The notes under the pieces: model-generated
Databases searched by the model: none
What the model saw: the letters and a program-made list of their open reading frames with translations, nothing else
What the model was told of the DNA's origin: nothing
From: Methanococcus vannielii SB
GTDB taxonomy: Archaea; AGJL01; Methanococci; Methanococcales; Methanococcaceae
DNA length: 64,000 bases
Direction of reading: 5' to 3'
NCBI RefSeq assembly: GCF_000017165.1
Contig: NC_009634.1
Location: forward strand, 1,612,001 to 1,676,000
Shown: positions 9,682 through 19,551 of the stretch, in pieces
Layout of the letters: every line of letters begins with the position of its first letter
Position numbering within the stretch: position 1 is the stretch's first letter
Program-made: the position numbers and the translations under genes

Positions 9682-10913
9682 TATCTCACCCTATCTTTTA
9701 AAGTAATATTTACATCTACAATTCCATCTTTAAATATTATTTTTAATTCTTTTTTTGACTTTAATAATTCTTTAGAGCTTATTATTCTTCCATCAGGATT
9801 TTGAATTATCGTGTACCCTTTATTAAGTACATTTAATGGATTATACGCATTTAAAAGAGAATGGGCCTTTTCAAAACGCTTTAACTCGTATGCAAATTTA
9901 TTTTTAATTTCGTGAGTTATTAATGCATTGTAACGTTCAAGAATTGCTTTTTGTTTTTCAATTTTTGAGTTAGGGCTGTTTTTTTCAAACTTTGAATACA
10001 AAAAATCTACTTCATAAGCTTTCTTTGAAATGTCAGTTAAAATTTTCGTACTTAGGTTTTTTTCAAGATTTTTCAATTTTGAAATTAATTCAAATTCATT
10101 AAATACTGAAATTTCAGCAGCATTTGAAGGAGTTGCTGCCCTTAAATCGCTTACAAAATCTGCTATTGTAAAGTCTATTTCATGCCCTATTCCTGTAACT
10201 ATTGGTTTTTCTGATTTAAAAATGGCTCTTGCAAGTGATTCATCGTTAAAACACCATAAATCTTCAATTGCACCCCCTCCTCGTGCTAGAATTATTAAAT
10301 CGATATCTTTATGATTATTAAGCTTGGAAATTCCGTTTATTATCTCAGAAGGCGCATTTTCACCCTGAACTGATGCAGGATATATCAATAAATTAACTGA
10401 CCGATTTCTAAGTCTTGTAACCTTTATAATATCCGTTAATGCAGCTCCGGTTGGTGATGTTATTATTCCAATATTTTTTGCATATCTTGGAATTTTTTTC
10501 TTTTTTAATTCATCAAAAAGTCCTTCTTTTTCAAGTTTTTCCTTTAATTTTTCAAATTTTATGTATAACTCGCCGATTCCCTCCTTTTCCATAGAATTAC
10601 AGTAAACTTGGTACTTTCCAGTTTTAGCATATATTGAAACCTTTCCTGTAACTATTACTTTTATTCCATCTTTTGGAATAAAATTAAGGAGCCGTGCATC
10701 CCCTTTAAACATTACGCAGTCAATTGCGCCTTCTTCATCTTTTAGTGTAAAATAAATATGTCCTGACCGATGTAGTATGCAATTGGAAATTTCTCCTTTG
10801 ATTGAAGCACGTTTTAATATTAAATCATTTTCTAAAGTGTTTTTCACGTATAAATTTAATTCTGAAACAGACAATGTGTTTGAAAAAGCACTTTCTAATG
10901 TTAGTTGGAGCAT
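9681..10913 (-). CDS. xseA: Exodeoxyribonuclease VII large subunit
   Basis: 410 residues. The N-terminal OB fold (VKNTLENDLILKRASIKGEISNCILHRSGHIYFTLKDEEGAIDCVMF) is followed by the catalytic Exonuc_VII_L domain with GIITSPTGAALTDI, LIILARGGGAIEDLWCFNDE, PIVTGIGHEIDFTIADFVSDLRAATPSNAAE, and a helical C-terminal part ending in GYTIIQNPDGRIISS. It is the nuclease subunit for single-stranded DNA, acting in repair or recombination. It forms a two-gene operon with xseB. Confidence 0.96.
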   Translation of the reverse strand: MLQLTLESAFSNTLSVSELNLYVKNTLENDLILKRASIKGEISNCILHRSGHIYFTLKDEEGAIDCVMFKGDARLLNFIPKDGIKVIVTGKVSIYAKTGKYQVYCNSMEKEGIGELYIKFEKLKEKLEKEGLFDELKKKKIPRYAKNIGIITSPTGAALTDIIKVTRLRNRSVNLLIYPASVQGENAPSEIINGISKLNNHKDIDLIILARGGGAIEDLWCFNDESLARAIFKSEKPIVTGIGHEIDFTIADFVSDLRAATPSNAAEISVFNEFELISKLKNLEKNLSTKILTDISKKAYEVDFLYSKFEKNSPNSKIEKQKAILERYNALITHEIKNKFAYELKRFEKAHSLLNAYNPLNVLNKGYTIIQNPDGRIISSKELLKSKKELKIIFKDGIVDVNITLKDRVR

Positions 10914-11062
10914 AATTATTACCGTGACATTTACCTTGGTTTTAATTTTTTCTTTTTTAACTATTTAAATAATAAACACAAGGAGTATTACTATTAAAAA
11001 TGTATTAATTTATAAATTAAGTATTATTAATTTAACTTTATTATTGTACTAAGGGTTCATTT

Positions 11063-12415
11063 TTAAATATCTTTTTTTGCCCAGATATTTTTTTTAACAC
11101 TTCTAAAGAAAAAAAATAACCCAAATAAAAGACATAAGTATTCTGAAAATACCGTTGAAAGCCATATTCCGCTAACTCCAAGATACTTTGGAAAAATAAG
11201 CAGAGCTGGTATAATAAATAAAATGCTTCGCCCTAATGAGAGAAAACCTGCAATTTTTGAGTTTTCTGTTGCTTGAAAGTACAGTATTATAATCATTGAA
11301 ATTCCAAGGATTAAAAGTGAAAAATTATGAATAATAAGACCATGCACTGTTTGGGTAACTAATAATGCATCATATGGGTTAAATACATGTATAATTTTTT
11401 TTGGATACCTTAAAATTAAAATAAACGATATTATCCCCATTAAAAAATTTATAAATATCGCCTTTTTTAAAACTTCAAAAACTCTTTTAAATTTCTTTGC
11501 ACCATAATTATAACTAATTAGCGGTTGGATGCCATCAGATATTCCTAAATATCCCATATATAAAAAAGAGGTAACATATATCACGATACCATATGCAGAA
11601 ACGTCAATGGAACTTCCGTAACGTAAAAATTGAATATTATGAATAAGCATTAAAAATCCAAAAGCCAATTCCATTATAAACGGCGAAAAACCTGTTTTTA
11701 AGATTTTTACTATTGTTATATATTCTAAATGTATTTTATTTTTTTGAAAAACAAGGTTTGACGTTCCAAATATAAAGTGGTGTAGATATATCAAAGAACC
11801 TAATGTTTGTGCAATAATTGTTGCAAATGCGGCACCAAGTACTCCGAAATTAAGTATTGCAATTAAAATATAATCTAAAACAATGTTAGATATTGACACT
11901 ATTATTAAAATATACATGGATTTTTTCGGAAAGCCATCATTTCTTAAAATTGCATCAAGGGAATATGCAGTAATTGTTGCAAGGCTTCCAAAAATAATTA
12001 CTCTAGAATAATTTAAAACGTAAGATTCAAGGTTTTTTGGAATATTCATAATTTCTATTAAATTATTCAATAGTAATGAACCAAAAAATGTAATAAATGT
12101 TCCAAATATTAAAATATAGATTAAAGAAACACTTAATATTGCATTTGCTCCGTTAAAATCTCTTTTCCCAAGCTTAACGGATATATTTGCACAAGCTCCG
12201 TAACCAATCATTAGTCCAATAGATCCTACTGCAACAGAAATGGGAAATGCAAGTGTTACTCCTGCAAGGCCGTCAGTACCAACGTATCTACCGATAAAAA
12301 TGCCGTCAATAATGCTGTAAATTCCAATTATTGTAGTTCCAAGAACTGATGGAACTAAATACCTAGCCAATAATTTATTAATGTTTTCAAGTCCTAAATC
12401 GTAAACTTGTTTCAT
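11063..12415 (-). CDS. MATE family multidrug/Na+ antiporter
   Basis: 450 residues with about 12 hydrophobic segments. Family signatures include PSVLGTTIIGIYSIIDGIFIGRYVGTDGLAGVTLAFP at the N-terminus, a repeated second half (SFLYMGYLGISDGIQPLISYNYGAKKFKRV) and GISGIW-like C-terminal loops. MATE proteins export cationic compounds in exchange for Na+ or H+ across the cytoplasmic membrane. The substrate cannot be read from the sequence. It stands alone, with no linked regulator. Confidence 0.9.
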   Translation of the reverse strand: MKQVYDLGLENINKLLARYLVPSVLGTTIIGIYSIIDGIFIGRYVGTDGLAGVTLAFPISVAVGSIGLMIGYGACANISVKLGKRDFNGANAILSVSLIYILIFGTFITFFGSLLLNNLIEIMNIPKNLESYVLNYSRVIIFGSLATITAYSLDAILRNDGFPKKSMYILIIVSISNIVLDYILIAILNFGVLGAAFATIIAQTLGSLIYLHHFIFGTSNLVFQKNKIHLEYITIVKILKTGFSPFIMELAFGFLMLIHNIQFLRYGSSIDVSAYGIVIYVTSFLYMGYLGISDGIQPLISYNYGAKKFKRVFEVLKKAIFINFLMGIISFILILRYPKKIIHVFNPYDALLVTQTVHGLIIHNFSLLILGISMIIILYFQATENSKIAGFLSLGRSILFIIPALLIFPKYLGVSGIWLSTVFSEYLCLLFGLFFFFRSVKKNIWAKKDI

Positions 12416-12550
12416 AAAAAACCTTATAATTTGGCTTTACTTTTGGCACATACTAAGATTAATATCTATTTTTGTTAGATAATAAATATATACTTCTTTT
12501 AATAAATTTTATTTAGGTGTCGGACATGGAACAATTATATGGGGGATACC

Positions 12551-12868
12551 ATGATAAAATATTTGGGCACAATTTCTGAAAATGAAGTAATTCTTAGAAA
12601 TATTGAGTATTTAACTAATAAAAATCATAAATATACTTCTGAACTGTTGCCTGATGCTATTAAAAAAATATTATTTGGAATAGAAGCTGTAACAATGGCT
12701 GAAAAACTCCTGCCTGAAATTGAAAATGATAGAATTAAAAAAGACCTTGAAAAAATACTATTTTCCGAGAAAGAAAGTTTGATTGACCATGTTACAGTTT
12801 TACTAAACTACGAATATACTCGAAGCGGACATAATTTATCAAACTGTAAATTAATTTATTTAGAATAA
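12551..12868 (+). CDS. Hypothetical protein, 105 residues
   Basis: Start at the ATG at 12551, which follows GGGGGATA at 12541-12548; the longer form from 12539 has no such site. The protein is helical, with acidic and basic residues mixed (DAIKKILFGIEAVTMAEKLLPEIENDRIKKDLEKIL). No membrane segment or known motif is visible. The family is not recognised. Confidence 0.6.
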   Translation: MIKYLGTISENEVILRNIEYLTNKNHKYTSELLPDAIKKILFGIEAVTMAEKLLPEIENDRIKKDLEKILFSEKESLIDHVTVLLNYEYTRSGHNLSNCKLIYLE

Positions 12869-12980
12869 TTGCCGTAAAATATAAACTTATCTTTAAAAAG
12901 CTGTTTTAAAATTAATAATCTATTTAATTACTTTAAGTAGCAAAAACTTAAACATGCAACTATGAAATTTAAAATTGAAA

Positions 12981-13151
12981 TTAAATCTTTTTTTCAGAAA
13001 TCCATTCTTCCCATTTTATAAGCTTATATCCTTCAACCATGACGGCATTTCTTATTATTCCAAGTATTTCAGCAGAATTTTTATCATGAACGATTTTTTC
13101 CCAAATATCCCCGTCCTTTTCAAAATAAAATTTAGTATAGTTAATAGGCAT
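12981..13151 (-). CDS. Small hypothetical protein, 56 residues
   Basis: On the minus strand an ATG at 13149-13151 follows AAGGTGAAA at the right distance, and the frame stays open to TAA at 12981-12983. The product begins MPINYTKFYFEKDGDIWEK and ends KLIKWEEWISEKKI. The codon choice and the strong ribosome binding site support a real gene. No family is recognised. The aromatic and charged composition suggests a small folded cytoplasmic protein. Confidence 0.65.
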   Translation of the reverse strand: MPINYTKFYFEKDGDIWEKIVHDKNSAEILGIIRNAVMVEGYKLIKWEEWISEKKI

Positions 13152-13274
13152 AACTTTCACCTTGAAAACAATTAATAAAACATATAAACTAAGTACATTA
13201 AAAATATTATAGATTAATAAATGTTTATATAATATTGTTTATATTATGAAAATGAGTTTAAAAGGAGGAATAAT

Positions 13275-13529
13275 ATGGCAATCAAAATTAGCGACTTATT
13301 AAACAAAAAAATATACACAACTGAGGCTATTTATGTTGGAAAGGTATACGATGCAATGGTTGATACCGATAAGGCTGCAATAAGTGGTATTGTTATTACT
13401 GATGTTTCAAGCGGATGCTTAAATGAAACTATTGATGATCCTACAAAGAAAATAGTACTGCCATTTAATCTAATCTCCGCAATTGGGAACATTATTTTAA
13501 TAAAACCTCCTATTACAGGTAAATTTTAA
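13275..13529 (+). CDS. PRC-barrel domain protein
   Basis: 84 residues with the PRC-barrel pattern: [37 protein letters not shown], then [17 protein letters not shown]. Single PRC-barrel proteins are common in methanogens and are thought to act in RNA- or division-related assemblies (family knowledge; the exact role is open). AAAGGAGGA precedes the ATG. The next gene, nadX, starts 26 bases downstream and is probably cotranscribed. Confidence 0.85.
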
Positions 13530-13555
13530 TTTATCAAACGCCCTTGGGGTTAAAA

Positions 13556-14359
13556 ATGTTAAAAGTCGGGATTGTAGGCTGTGGTGCAGTAGCATCACTT
13601 ATAACAAAAGCACTGCTTTCGGAAAGAATACCTAAAGCAAGGGTTTTGGCGTTTTATGATGTAAATTATGAAAAAGCAAAAAAACTTTCAGAAGAAACTG
13701 GGGCAGAATCCTGTGTTTCAATTGACGAACTTGTATCAAAAGATCTCGATTTAATTTTGGAATGTGCATCAGTAAGTGCAGTCGAAGAAACTGTATTAAA
13801 ATCTATCTTAAGTGGAAAAGATGTTATAATAATGAGTGTAGGGGCTTTTGCTAATAAAAAATTGTTTTTGAATCTTTATAAGCTTGCTGAAGAAAAAAAC
13901 CAAAAAATATATGTTCCATCAGGTGCAGTTGCAGGAATTGATGCAATTAAGGCAGGATCATTAGGTCAAATATCTGATGTTACCTTAACAACAACAAAAC
14001 CAGTTATGGGATTAAAAGATGCAATACTAGATTTGGGGCTGAAACCTGAGGAAATAACGGAACCAAAAGTGGTTTTCGAAGGAAATGTTTTCGAAGCTAT
14101 TTCAAAATTTCCCCAAAACATAAATGTTTCAGTAGTACTTTCACTAGCTTCTAAATATCCCGCAAAGGTTAAAATTATTGCAGACCCCAATTTAATTGTA
14201 AACCGGCACGAAATATTAGTTAAGGGCTCAATTGGAACAATTAAAACATGTGTTGAAAATAACCCTTGTAAGGATAATCCAAAAACGTCTGCACTTGCTG
14301 CATTTTCAGTTATGCGGTTGATAAAAGATTTATCTGAACCTATTCGAATAGGGACGTAA
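13556..14359 (+). CDS. nadX: L-aspartate dehydrogenase
   Basis: 267 residues. A Rossmann nucleotide-binding start, [14 protein letters not shown] (about 3-16), and the aspartate dehydrogenase segments [21 protein letters not shown] and [15 protein letters not shown] (with the catalytic-type His) are visible. The enzyme oxidises L-aspartate to iminoaspartate with NAD(P)+, the first step of NAD synthesis in organisms that lack aspartate oxidase. Start chosen at ATG 13556, after CTTGGGGTTA, rather than at 13544. Confidence 0.9.
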
Positions 14360-14495
14360 AATTAGGAATAGGGGGCTAAAAATATAAGGTATGTACGTAA
14401 AAAACAATTAAAACATATTATTTTTATATCTTAAACATAATTTAATATTTAATCTTATTAATTTTAATAAATATTTAAAAACGTTTTCAAGGGCA

Positions 14496-15422
14496 TTATA
14501 TCTTAGAAACACCCAAAACTCTTACTTTTGCACTTCCATCCAATAGCACAAATATATCGCCTGATTCATAACATACGGGTTTTAAAAGGCTTAATTTTAA
14601 TCTGTTACCATTCTTTGAATCGACTTTACAGCTTACCGTCTGTAATCCAACGACTATCTGGTATCCTTCTCCAGAAATAATTTCTTTAGTCATGTACGGA
14701 TTCCAAGTCATTTCTAGTTCAACTTTATCTGAGACGCTTAAATTTCCGTTTGAAAGAACAAGGCCTCTTTCTAAATCGTCAACATCAATTCCTTTTAATG
14801 CAAGACCGACTCTTGAATTTGTTTTAGCTTCTTTAACATCCCTATCATGGACTTGAATACTCTTTACCATGGCTTTAGCGGTTTTAGGATAAATTCTTAA
14901 ATTATCATGAACAGAAACATTTCCTTTTTCTACCTTTCCCAATATTACTGTTCCAACGCTTCTTACCGAAAAAAAATGGTCAATCGGGATTTTTACGTAT
15001 TCGCTACTTTTTTCAACTTCTGGAAGCTTCACCATTTTTTCCCTTATTTTTATGTAGTCCTTTTCTAAAATTTCAAAGTTTTTCATAGATGTGTTTGAAA
15101 TAATAGATTTTAGCTGGTTTATATCAACGTATTCCCCTACAACAAAAAAACCCCTTTCAACACCAAATAAATTAAGTGTTAAAAGTGTTTCCCCAATTTC
15201 GGGCTTTATTTCATCAATAAATACTAGAGCGTAGTCCATCATATTAATAGCATATATTAATGGATGAATTCTCTCAGGATACCTCGTAGGTTCAATAAAT
15301 ACTGCTGAATCATCGCCATTTTTGTAATTATAAAGCGTAATATCCGTAGAAGTTCCTTTTTTTGCAATATTTTTACCTGCATCTTCAAAGTCACCAAAAA
15401 TTCCAATTGCGACATCCGTCAT
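14496..15422 (-). CDS. SelB-like elongation factor paralogue with a degenerate GTPase domain
   Basis: 308 residues. The C-terminal two thirds are EF-Tu domains II and III as in archaeal SelB (YVKIPIDHFFSVRSVGTVILGKVEKGNVSVHDNLRIYP, VKSIQVHDRDVKEAKTNSRVGLALKGID, RGLVLSN). The N-terminal part keeps the fold outline of the G domain but not its chemistry: the P-loop is GDFEDAGKN, switch I is KKGTSTDITLY, DxxGH is replaced by EPTRYPERI, and no NKxD is seen. GTP binding is therefore unlikely. Inactive SelB-like proteins are known from methanogens; the role is unknown, perhaps tRNA or ribosome binding. It is a single gene. Confidence 0.78.
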   Translation of the reverse strand: MTDVAIGIFGDFEDAGKNIAKKGTSTDITLYNYKNGDDSAVFIEPTRYPERIHPLIYAINMMDYALVFIDEIKPEIGETLLTLNLFGVERGFFVVGEYVDINQLKSIISNTSMKNFEILEKDYIKIREKMVKLPEVEKSSEYVKIPIDHFFSVRSVGTVILGKVEKGNVSVHDNLRIYPKTAKAMVKSIQVHDRDVKEAKTNSRVGLALKGIDVDDLERGLVLSNGNLSVSDKVELEMTWNPYMTKEIISGEGYQIVVGLQTVSCKVDSKNGNRLKLSLLKPVCYESGDIFVLLDGSAKVRVLGVSKI

Positions 15423-15573
15423 AATTTCACCATGTTTCGATTAAACGTGTAGTTTTAAATTACCGTTTTTAAATATAAATATATACACCACGAATTTTAA
15501 AATCCTTTAAAATCAATATTAAATTAACGTATTTTAAACTTCAAAAAATAACTAGTGGCTAAAGGGATTTACG

Positions 15574-16683
15574 ATGAAAAAAATCGTTATATGCTGTATT
15601 ATACTTTTTACAGGGCTATGTGGATGTATTTTGGACTTGAATGATTTTTTTGACTACCAAAATAATGTTTCAAGTGAAATTTTAGTTCCAATAGATTTAA
15701 ATTCCTTTGAAAGAAGCGAAGAATTAGGCAATGAAGTTAAAAATCAAGAAATTAACGAAATTGATGAGTATTATATTCGTACATACGTATGGAATTATAA
15801 TGGGGATGAGTGGTCATGGGACTTAAAAATCCCAAAATCGGCTTTTGAATATTATTCTAATAAACCTCATAATCGTGAAGACAACTATGCACAATATGCA
15901 CTTTCTGACTACGATAAAACGTATTTAAACTACATGGTTCAAAGTTTTAAGGAAGTTTCAAAACAAAAAAATTATTCTGACTACGATACTGTCTTATTCA
16001 TAATTTCATTTGTGCAATCCCTTGAATACGCCTCAGATGACGTTACAACAGGTTATGATGAGTACCCTAGATATCCGATAGAAACACTCGTAAATATAGG
16101 TGGAGACTGTGAAGATACATCAATACTGGCTGCTGCACTTTTAAATGAACTCGGATATGATGTAGTACTACTTGAACTTCCAAGACACATGGCTATCGGG
16201 ATTAGGGGGGGTAAGGGTATTTATGGTACTTATTACCAGTATAATGGTAATAACTACTACTATCTTGAAACAACCGGTAAAAATTGGGATATCGGGGAAA
16301 TTCCTGAAGAATACTTTGGAAAAAATGCTATAGTACGACCTTTAATTCAAATTCCTAGGATGCATATGGAATTTTACGCCCAAAAAATAGGTCAAGATAG
16401 ATTTTATGAATACTACAATGTACGGTGCAATATTGAACACATCGGTTCAGGAATTGCAAAAGACTTGAAATTAGATATTTATGCAACAAAACTTGAAAAT
16501 GTAGAAAATTATATGTGGACATCATACCAGACATTAAATCTTGGAGATTATTCTGAAGGGAGTACTTTAGAAGTAGAAACAGTTTTAAAAATTCCTAAAA
16601 ATACTCGTACTAAAATTTACTGCACGTTATATGGTGAAAACATTAAAGAAATAGAAATTTCAACTAAAGAATTTTATACCTAG
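15574..16683 (+). CDS. Transglutaminase-like lipoprotein
   Basis: 369 residues. A signal peptide (MKKIVICCIILFTGL) ends in a lipobox-like LCGC, so the protein is probably lipid-anchored outside the membrane. The middle holds a transglutaminase-like cysteine protease fold: catalytic Cys in GGDCEDTSILAAALLNELG, His in LPRHMAIGI and an acidic residue in YYYLETTGKNWDIG. The C-terminal about 110 residues look like a beta-rich domain. The family can cleave or crosslink peptides. Start at the ATG after AAAGGGATT. The next gene is also exported. Confidence 0.82.
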   Translation: MKKIVICCIILFTGLCGCILDLNDFFDYQNNVSSEILVPIDLNSFERSEELGNEVKNQEINEIDEYYIRTYVWNYNGDEWSWDLKIPKSAFEYYSNKPHNREDNYAQYALSDYDKTYLNYMVQSFKEVSKQKNYSDYDTVLFIISFVQSLEYASDDVTTGYDEYPRYPIETLVNIGGDCEDTSILAAALLNELGYDVVLLELPRHMAIGIRGGKGIYGTYYQYNGNNYYYLETTGKNWDIGEIPEEYFGKNAIVRPLIQIPRMHMEFYAQKIGQDRFYEYYNVRCNIEHIGSGIAKDLKLDIYATKLENVENYMWTSYQTLNLGDYSEGSTLEVETVLKIPKNTRTKIYCTLYGENIKEIEISTKEFYT

Positions 16684-16837
16684 ATACTATTTTTATTTAA
16701 AAATATTTTTTAATCGTATTATTAATGAAATTTAAATTGATTTAAACATTGTTCGGCGTATCTCGAACAAAATCCTTATTTTTATATTGTTTTAAGTAGG
16801 AATTTAACTTGAACACAAGATAATTTTGAGGTATATC

Positions 16838-17440
16838 ATGAAAAAAAATAATATGTTAATTGGCGTACTTTTAGCATTTTGCTGCTGCTTGATTGTAGCA
16901 AGCTTTGCATTTTTTCCAAAAGATGCTAATTTAGATAATAACGTACTTGAAAATGGTGAAAAAAACCACGAAAAAATTGTTGGAGTTATAGAATTCATAG
17001 AATCTTTTGAAAAGTACGAAAGATTACATATAATTGGCGGTAATGGTAATAAATATGTAGTAAACGTACAAAATGATACCAAAATTGAATTTTTGGAGTT
17101 TTCAAAATCAGAAATTTCAGTTGGCGGGTTAATTGAGGTTAAATATAATGGGGTAATGACAAAGTCTCTTCCACCAATATTAAATGCGGATTCATTAATA
17201 TACTATCCAAAAGAGATCGTAACTACTGGAAAAGTACTTGAAATTGGGGAAATGAATGGATATAAACGATTTTTAATTGAAGGGGAAAACAGTCTTTGTT
17301 ATGTGACTGTTACTAACGATACAATTATTTCTGGAAATCTAAGTGACGTAAAAATAGACGATATTGTTACATACACTTCAATAATCCAGCTTTTAAGTTA
17401 CCCTGGACAGTGTGCTGCAATACACTTTATAGTATGGTAA
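16838..17440 (+). CDS. Exported or membrane-anchored hypothetical protein
   Basis: About 200 residues from the ATG at 16838, preceded by GAGGTATATC. One N-terminal hydrophobic segment (MLIGVLLAFCCCLIVASFAFF), with three adjacent cysteines, is followed by two repeats of about 75 residues of OB-like beta character (VGVIEFIESFEKYERLHIIGGNGNKYVVNV... and TGKVLEIGEMNGYKRFLIEGENSLCYVTV...). The repeat suggests a duplicated small beta-barrel facing outside. No enzyme motif is seen. Confidence 0.65.
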   Translation: MKKNNMLIGVLLAFCCCLIVASFAFFPKDANLDNNVLENGEKNHEKIVGVIEFIESFEKYERLHIIGGNGNKYVVNVQNDTKIEFLEFSKSEISVGGLIEVKYNGVMTKSLPPILNADSLIYYPKEIVTTGKVLEIGEMNGYKRFLIEGENSLCYVTVTNDTIISGNLSDVKIDDIVTYTSIIQLLSYPGQCAAIHFIVW

Positions 17441-17574
17441 GGTAGGCTGACTAAAAATATTATCAAAAACGAGTAACTTATGTTTGAAATATATTCTTTA
17501 TTTTTAAATTAATTTTTATTTTTACGATATTTACAATAATATTGTTTTATTTTTACAATAATATCGCTATTATA

Positions 17575-18198
17575 TTACCGTTCAAAAAATGCTAATTTAA
17601 TTCCCAATATTCCAAAAACGCTTGCTTTTAATGGGCAGACATATTTTTGGAATTTTTTATTTTCAAATACTTTTAAACTAACAGCATTTGAAAGAATTGA
17701 AACGGCTGAAAAAATTAAAATTGCTTGAATCGTAAAAATAATTCCCAATATTATCATTTGAATGGGTATATTGCCATAATCAGAATTTACAAACTGCGGG
17801 AGGAATGCTAAAAAGAAAAGTGAAACTTTTGGGTTTAATAAATTCATGAAAATTCCTTTTCTATATAAATTTACTGGCTCTTTAACTACTGTTTTTTCAA
17901 AATTAGAACCATTTTTTTCAAAAAGTGCATTAATTGAAAGGTAAATTAAGTATGCTGCTCCAACGTACTTAACTAAACTAAATCCAAGTGCAGAATTATA
18001 TATTATTGCTGAAATTCCAACTGATGCAGCAATAGTATGCATAATTAATCCCGTACATAGTCCAAATGCAGTTAAAATACCTGCTTTTTTTCCATTTGAA
18101 ATGCTTTGAACGGTTACAAACAAAATGTCAGGGCCGGGTAAAAGGGTCAACACAATTGATGTACTTATAAAATAAAATAAGTTTGAATATTCTATCAA
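17575..18198 (-). CDS. LysE/RhtB family amino-acid exporter
   Basis: About 207 residues with five to six membrane spans. Family marks are LLPGPDILFVTVQSISNGKKAGILTAFGLCTGLIMHT near the N-terminus and the FMNLLNPKVSLFFLAFLPQFV segment in the middle. It exports amino acids or similar metabolites. I prefer the TTG at 18198 because GGGTGA lies just upstream; the longer start at 18210 would place the ribosome site inside the gene. It stands alone on the minus strand. Confidence 0.88.
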   Translation of the reverse strand: MIEYSNLFYFISTSIVLTLLPGPDILFVTVQSISNGKKAGILTAFGLCTGLIMHTIAASVGISAIIYNSALGFSLVKYVGAAYLIYLSINALFEKNGSNFEKTVVKEPVNLYRKGIFMNLLNPKVSLFFLAFLPQFVNSDYGNIPIQMIILGIIFTIQAILIFSAVSILSNAVSLKVFENKKFQKYVCPLKASVFGILGIKLAFFER

Positions 18199-18464
18199 AA
18201 TTTCACCCAAACGTCATATTCTTTAATTTTAAATTTAATTAGCTTTAAACGTAAATTAAACAAAAAATTTAACGCTAAAAGATTTTACCGTATGAACAAT
18301 ACTTAAATAGTCCAAATTTTGGGCTGTTTTTACATAATATCCCTTTTAATAATATTTAAAAGTAATGAAAAACTAAAAAATAATTTATACTGATAAATTT
18401 ATAAATTAATTTAAGAATCTTAAAATCGATTTGGTGTTACAATATATAACTTGGAGTTATAACT

Positions 18465-18857
18465 ATGAAAAAGGTTAATAAATCTGAAAAAGAATGGGAA
18501 GAGATTTTAACGCCTGAACAATTTTTAGTTACTCGAAAAAAAGGAACTGAACCTCCATTTTCTGGAAAATACTATAATAATAAAGAAAAAGGAACATATT
18601 TATGTTCAAACTGTAAATCTGAATTATTTAGCCCTAACACAAAATATGATAGTAGTTCAGGTTGGCCAAGCTTTTATGCACCAATATTAAAAGAAAGTAT
18701 AATATGCATTCAAGATAATTCATGCAATATTAAAAGAACTGAAGTAGTATGTGCAGTATGCAACGCACATTTAGGACATGTTTTTGACGATGGGCCAAAA
18801 CCCACTGGAAAAAGATACTGTATTAATTCCATTTCACTTGAATTTTTAAAACTATAG
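18465..18857 (+). CDS. msrB: Peptide-methionine (R)-S-oxide reductase
   Basis: 130 residues, full length. Two CxxC zinc pairs are visible (CSNC, CAVC), together with SSGWPSFY, the substrate-binding HLGHVFDDGP and the catalytic Cys in GKRYCINSISLEF. The enzyme repairs the R form of methionine sulfoxide in proteins. Its upstream Shine-Dalgarno is TTGGAG. The resolving cysteine typical of some forms is not evident, so recycling may depend on thioredoxin directly (inference). Confidence 0.95.
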   Translation: MKKVNKSEKEWEEILTPEQFLVTRKKGTEPPFSGKYYNNKEKGTYLCSNCKSELFSPNTKYDSSSGWPSFYAPILKESIICIQDNSCNIKRTEVVCAVCNAHLGHVFDDGPKPTGKRYCINSISLEFLKL

Positions 18858-18927
18858 TAAAAAAATGGTATTTAAATAAGTTATGGGGTTAATTTTAATT
18901 TAAATTTTAAATTCTATGGATGATAAG

Positions 18928-19527
18928 ATGACTATCAAAAAACTAACAGGTTTTTTTGTTATACTTTTAGTATTTACTGGATTTACCGTTTATTATTCTG
19001 AAAAAATTTCTGGGCACGTTCAAAAATCAAATCCTGCAACTTTTGAAGTTCGAGGAAGTGAGGCTATAATGGTTGGAGTTATAAATGAAGATATAGTGGA
19101 AAAAGTAAGTACTCTAATACATGACTATCCAAAAGTAAATAAAATCGTTCTTTTAAATGTTCCGGGATCTAAAAATAGCTGGAAAACAATTGAAGCCGGA
19201 AAAATTGTCCGTAAAAATGGATTAAATACTCATGTTCCCAAAAATGGCTACATTGCATCTGGAGGAACGGTATTTTTCTGTGCAGGGATAAATCGGACGG
19301 TTGAATCCGGTGCAATAGTTGGGGTTCATTCTTGGAGCAATAATATAATTGACGATGCATCAATACTCCCAAAAAACCACCCTTATCACAAGGTATATTT
19401 AGACTACTTTGAAGAAATGGGCATATCTGATGAATTTTACTGGTTTATGATAGAATCTGCCCCGTCATTTAGAATGCATTATATGACAGAATATGAACTA
19501 AAAAAATATGGGTTAATTACTAATTAA
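18928..19527 (+). CDS. Membrane-anchored ClpP/crotonase-like protein
   Basis: About 199 residues. The N-terminus has a signal anchor (LTGFFVILLVFTGFTVYY). The rest resembles the predicted periplasmic ClpP-like family: VNKIVLLNVPGSKNSWKTIEAGKIVRKNGLNTHVPKNGYIASGGTVFFCAGINRTVESGAIVGVHSW. A nucleophile within the IASGG turn and the HSW histidine would match a Ser-His arrangement. A role as a surface protease or peptidase is an inference. ATG 18928, with GGATGAT upstream, is favoured over 18916. Confidence 0.68.
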   Translation: MTIKKLTGFFVILLVFTGFTVYYSEKISGHVQKSNPATFEVRGSEAIMVGVINEDIVEKVSTLIHDYPKVNKIVLLNVPGSKNSWKTIEAGKIVRKNGLNTHVPKNGYIASGGTVFFCAGINRTVESGAIVGVHSWSNNIIDDASILPKNHPYHKVYLDYFEEMGISDEFYWFMIESAPSFRMHYMTEYELKKYGLITN

Positions 19528-19551
19528 AGAATTTTACCATTAACAATTTAA

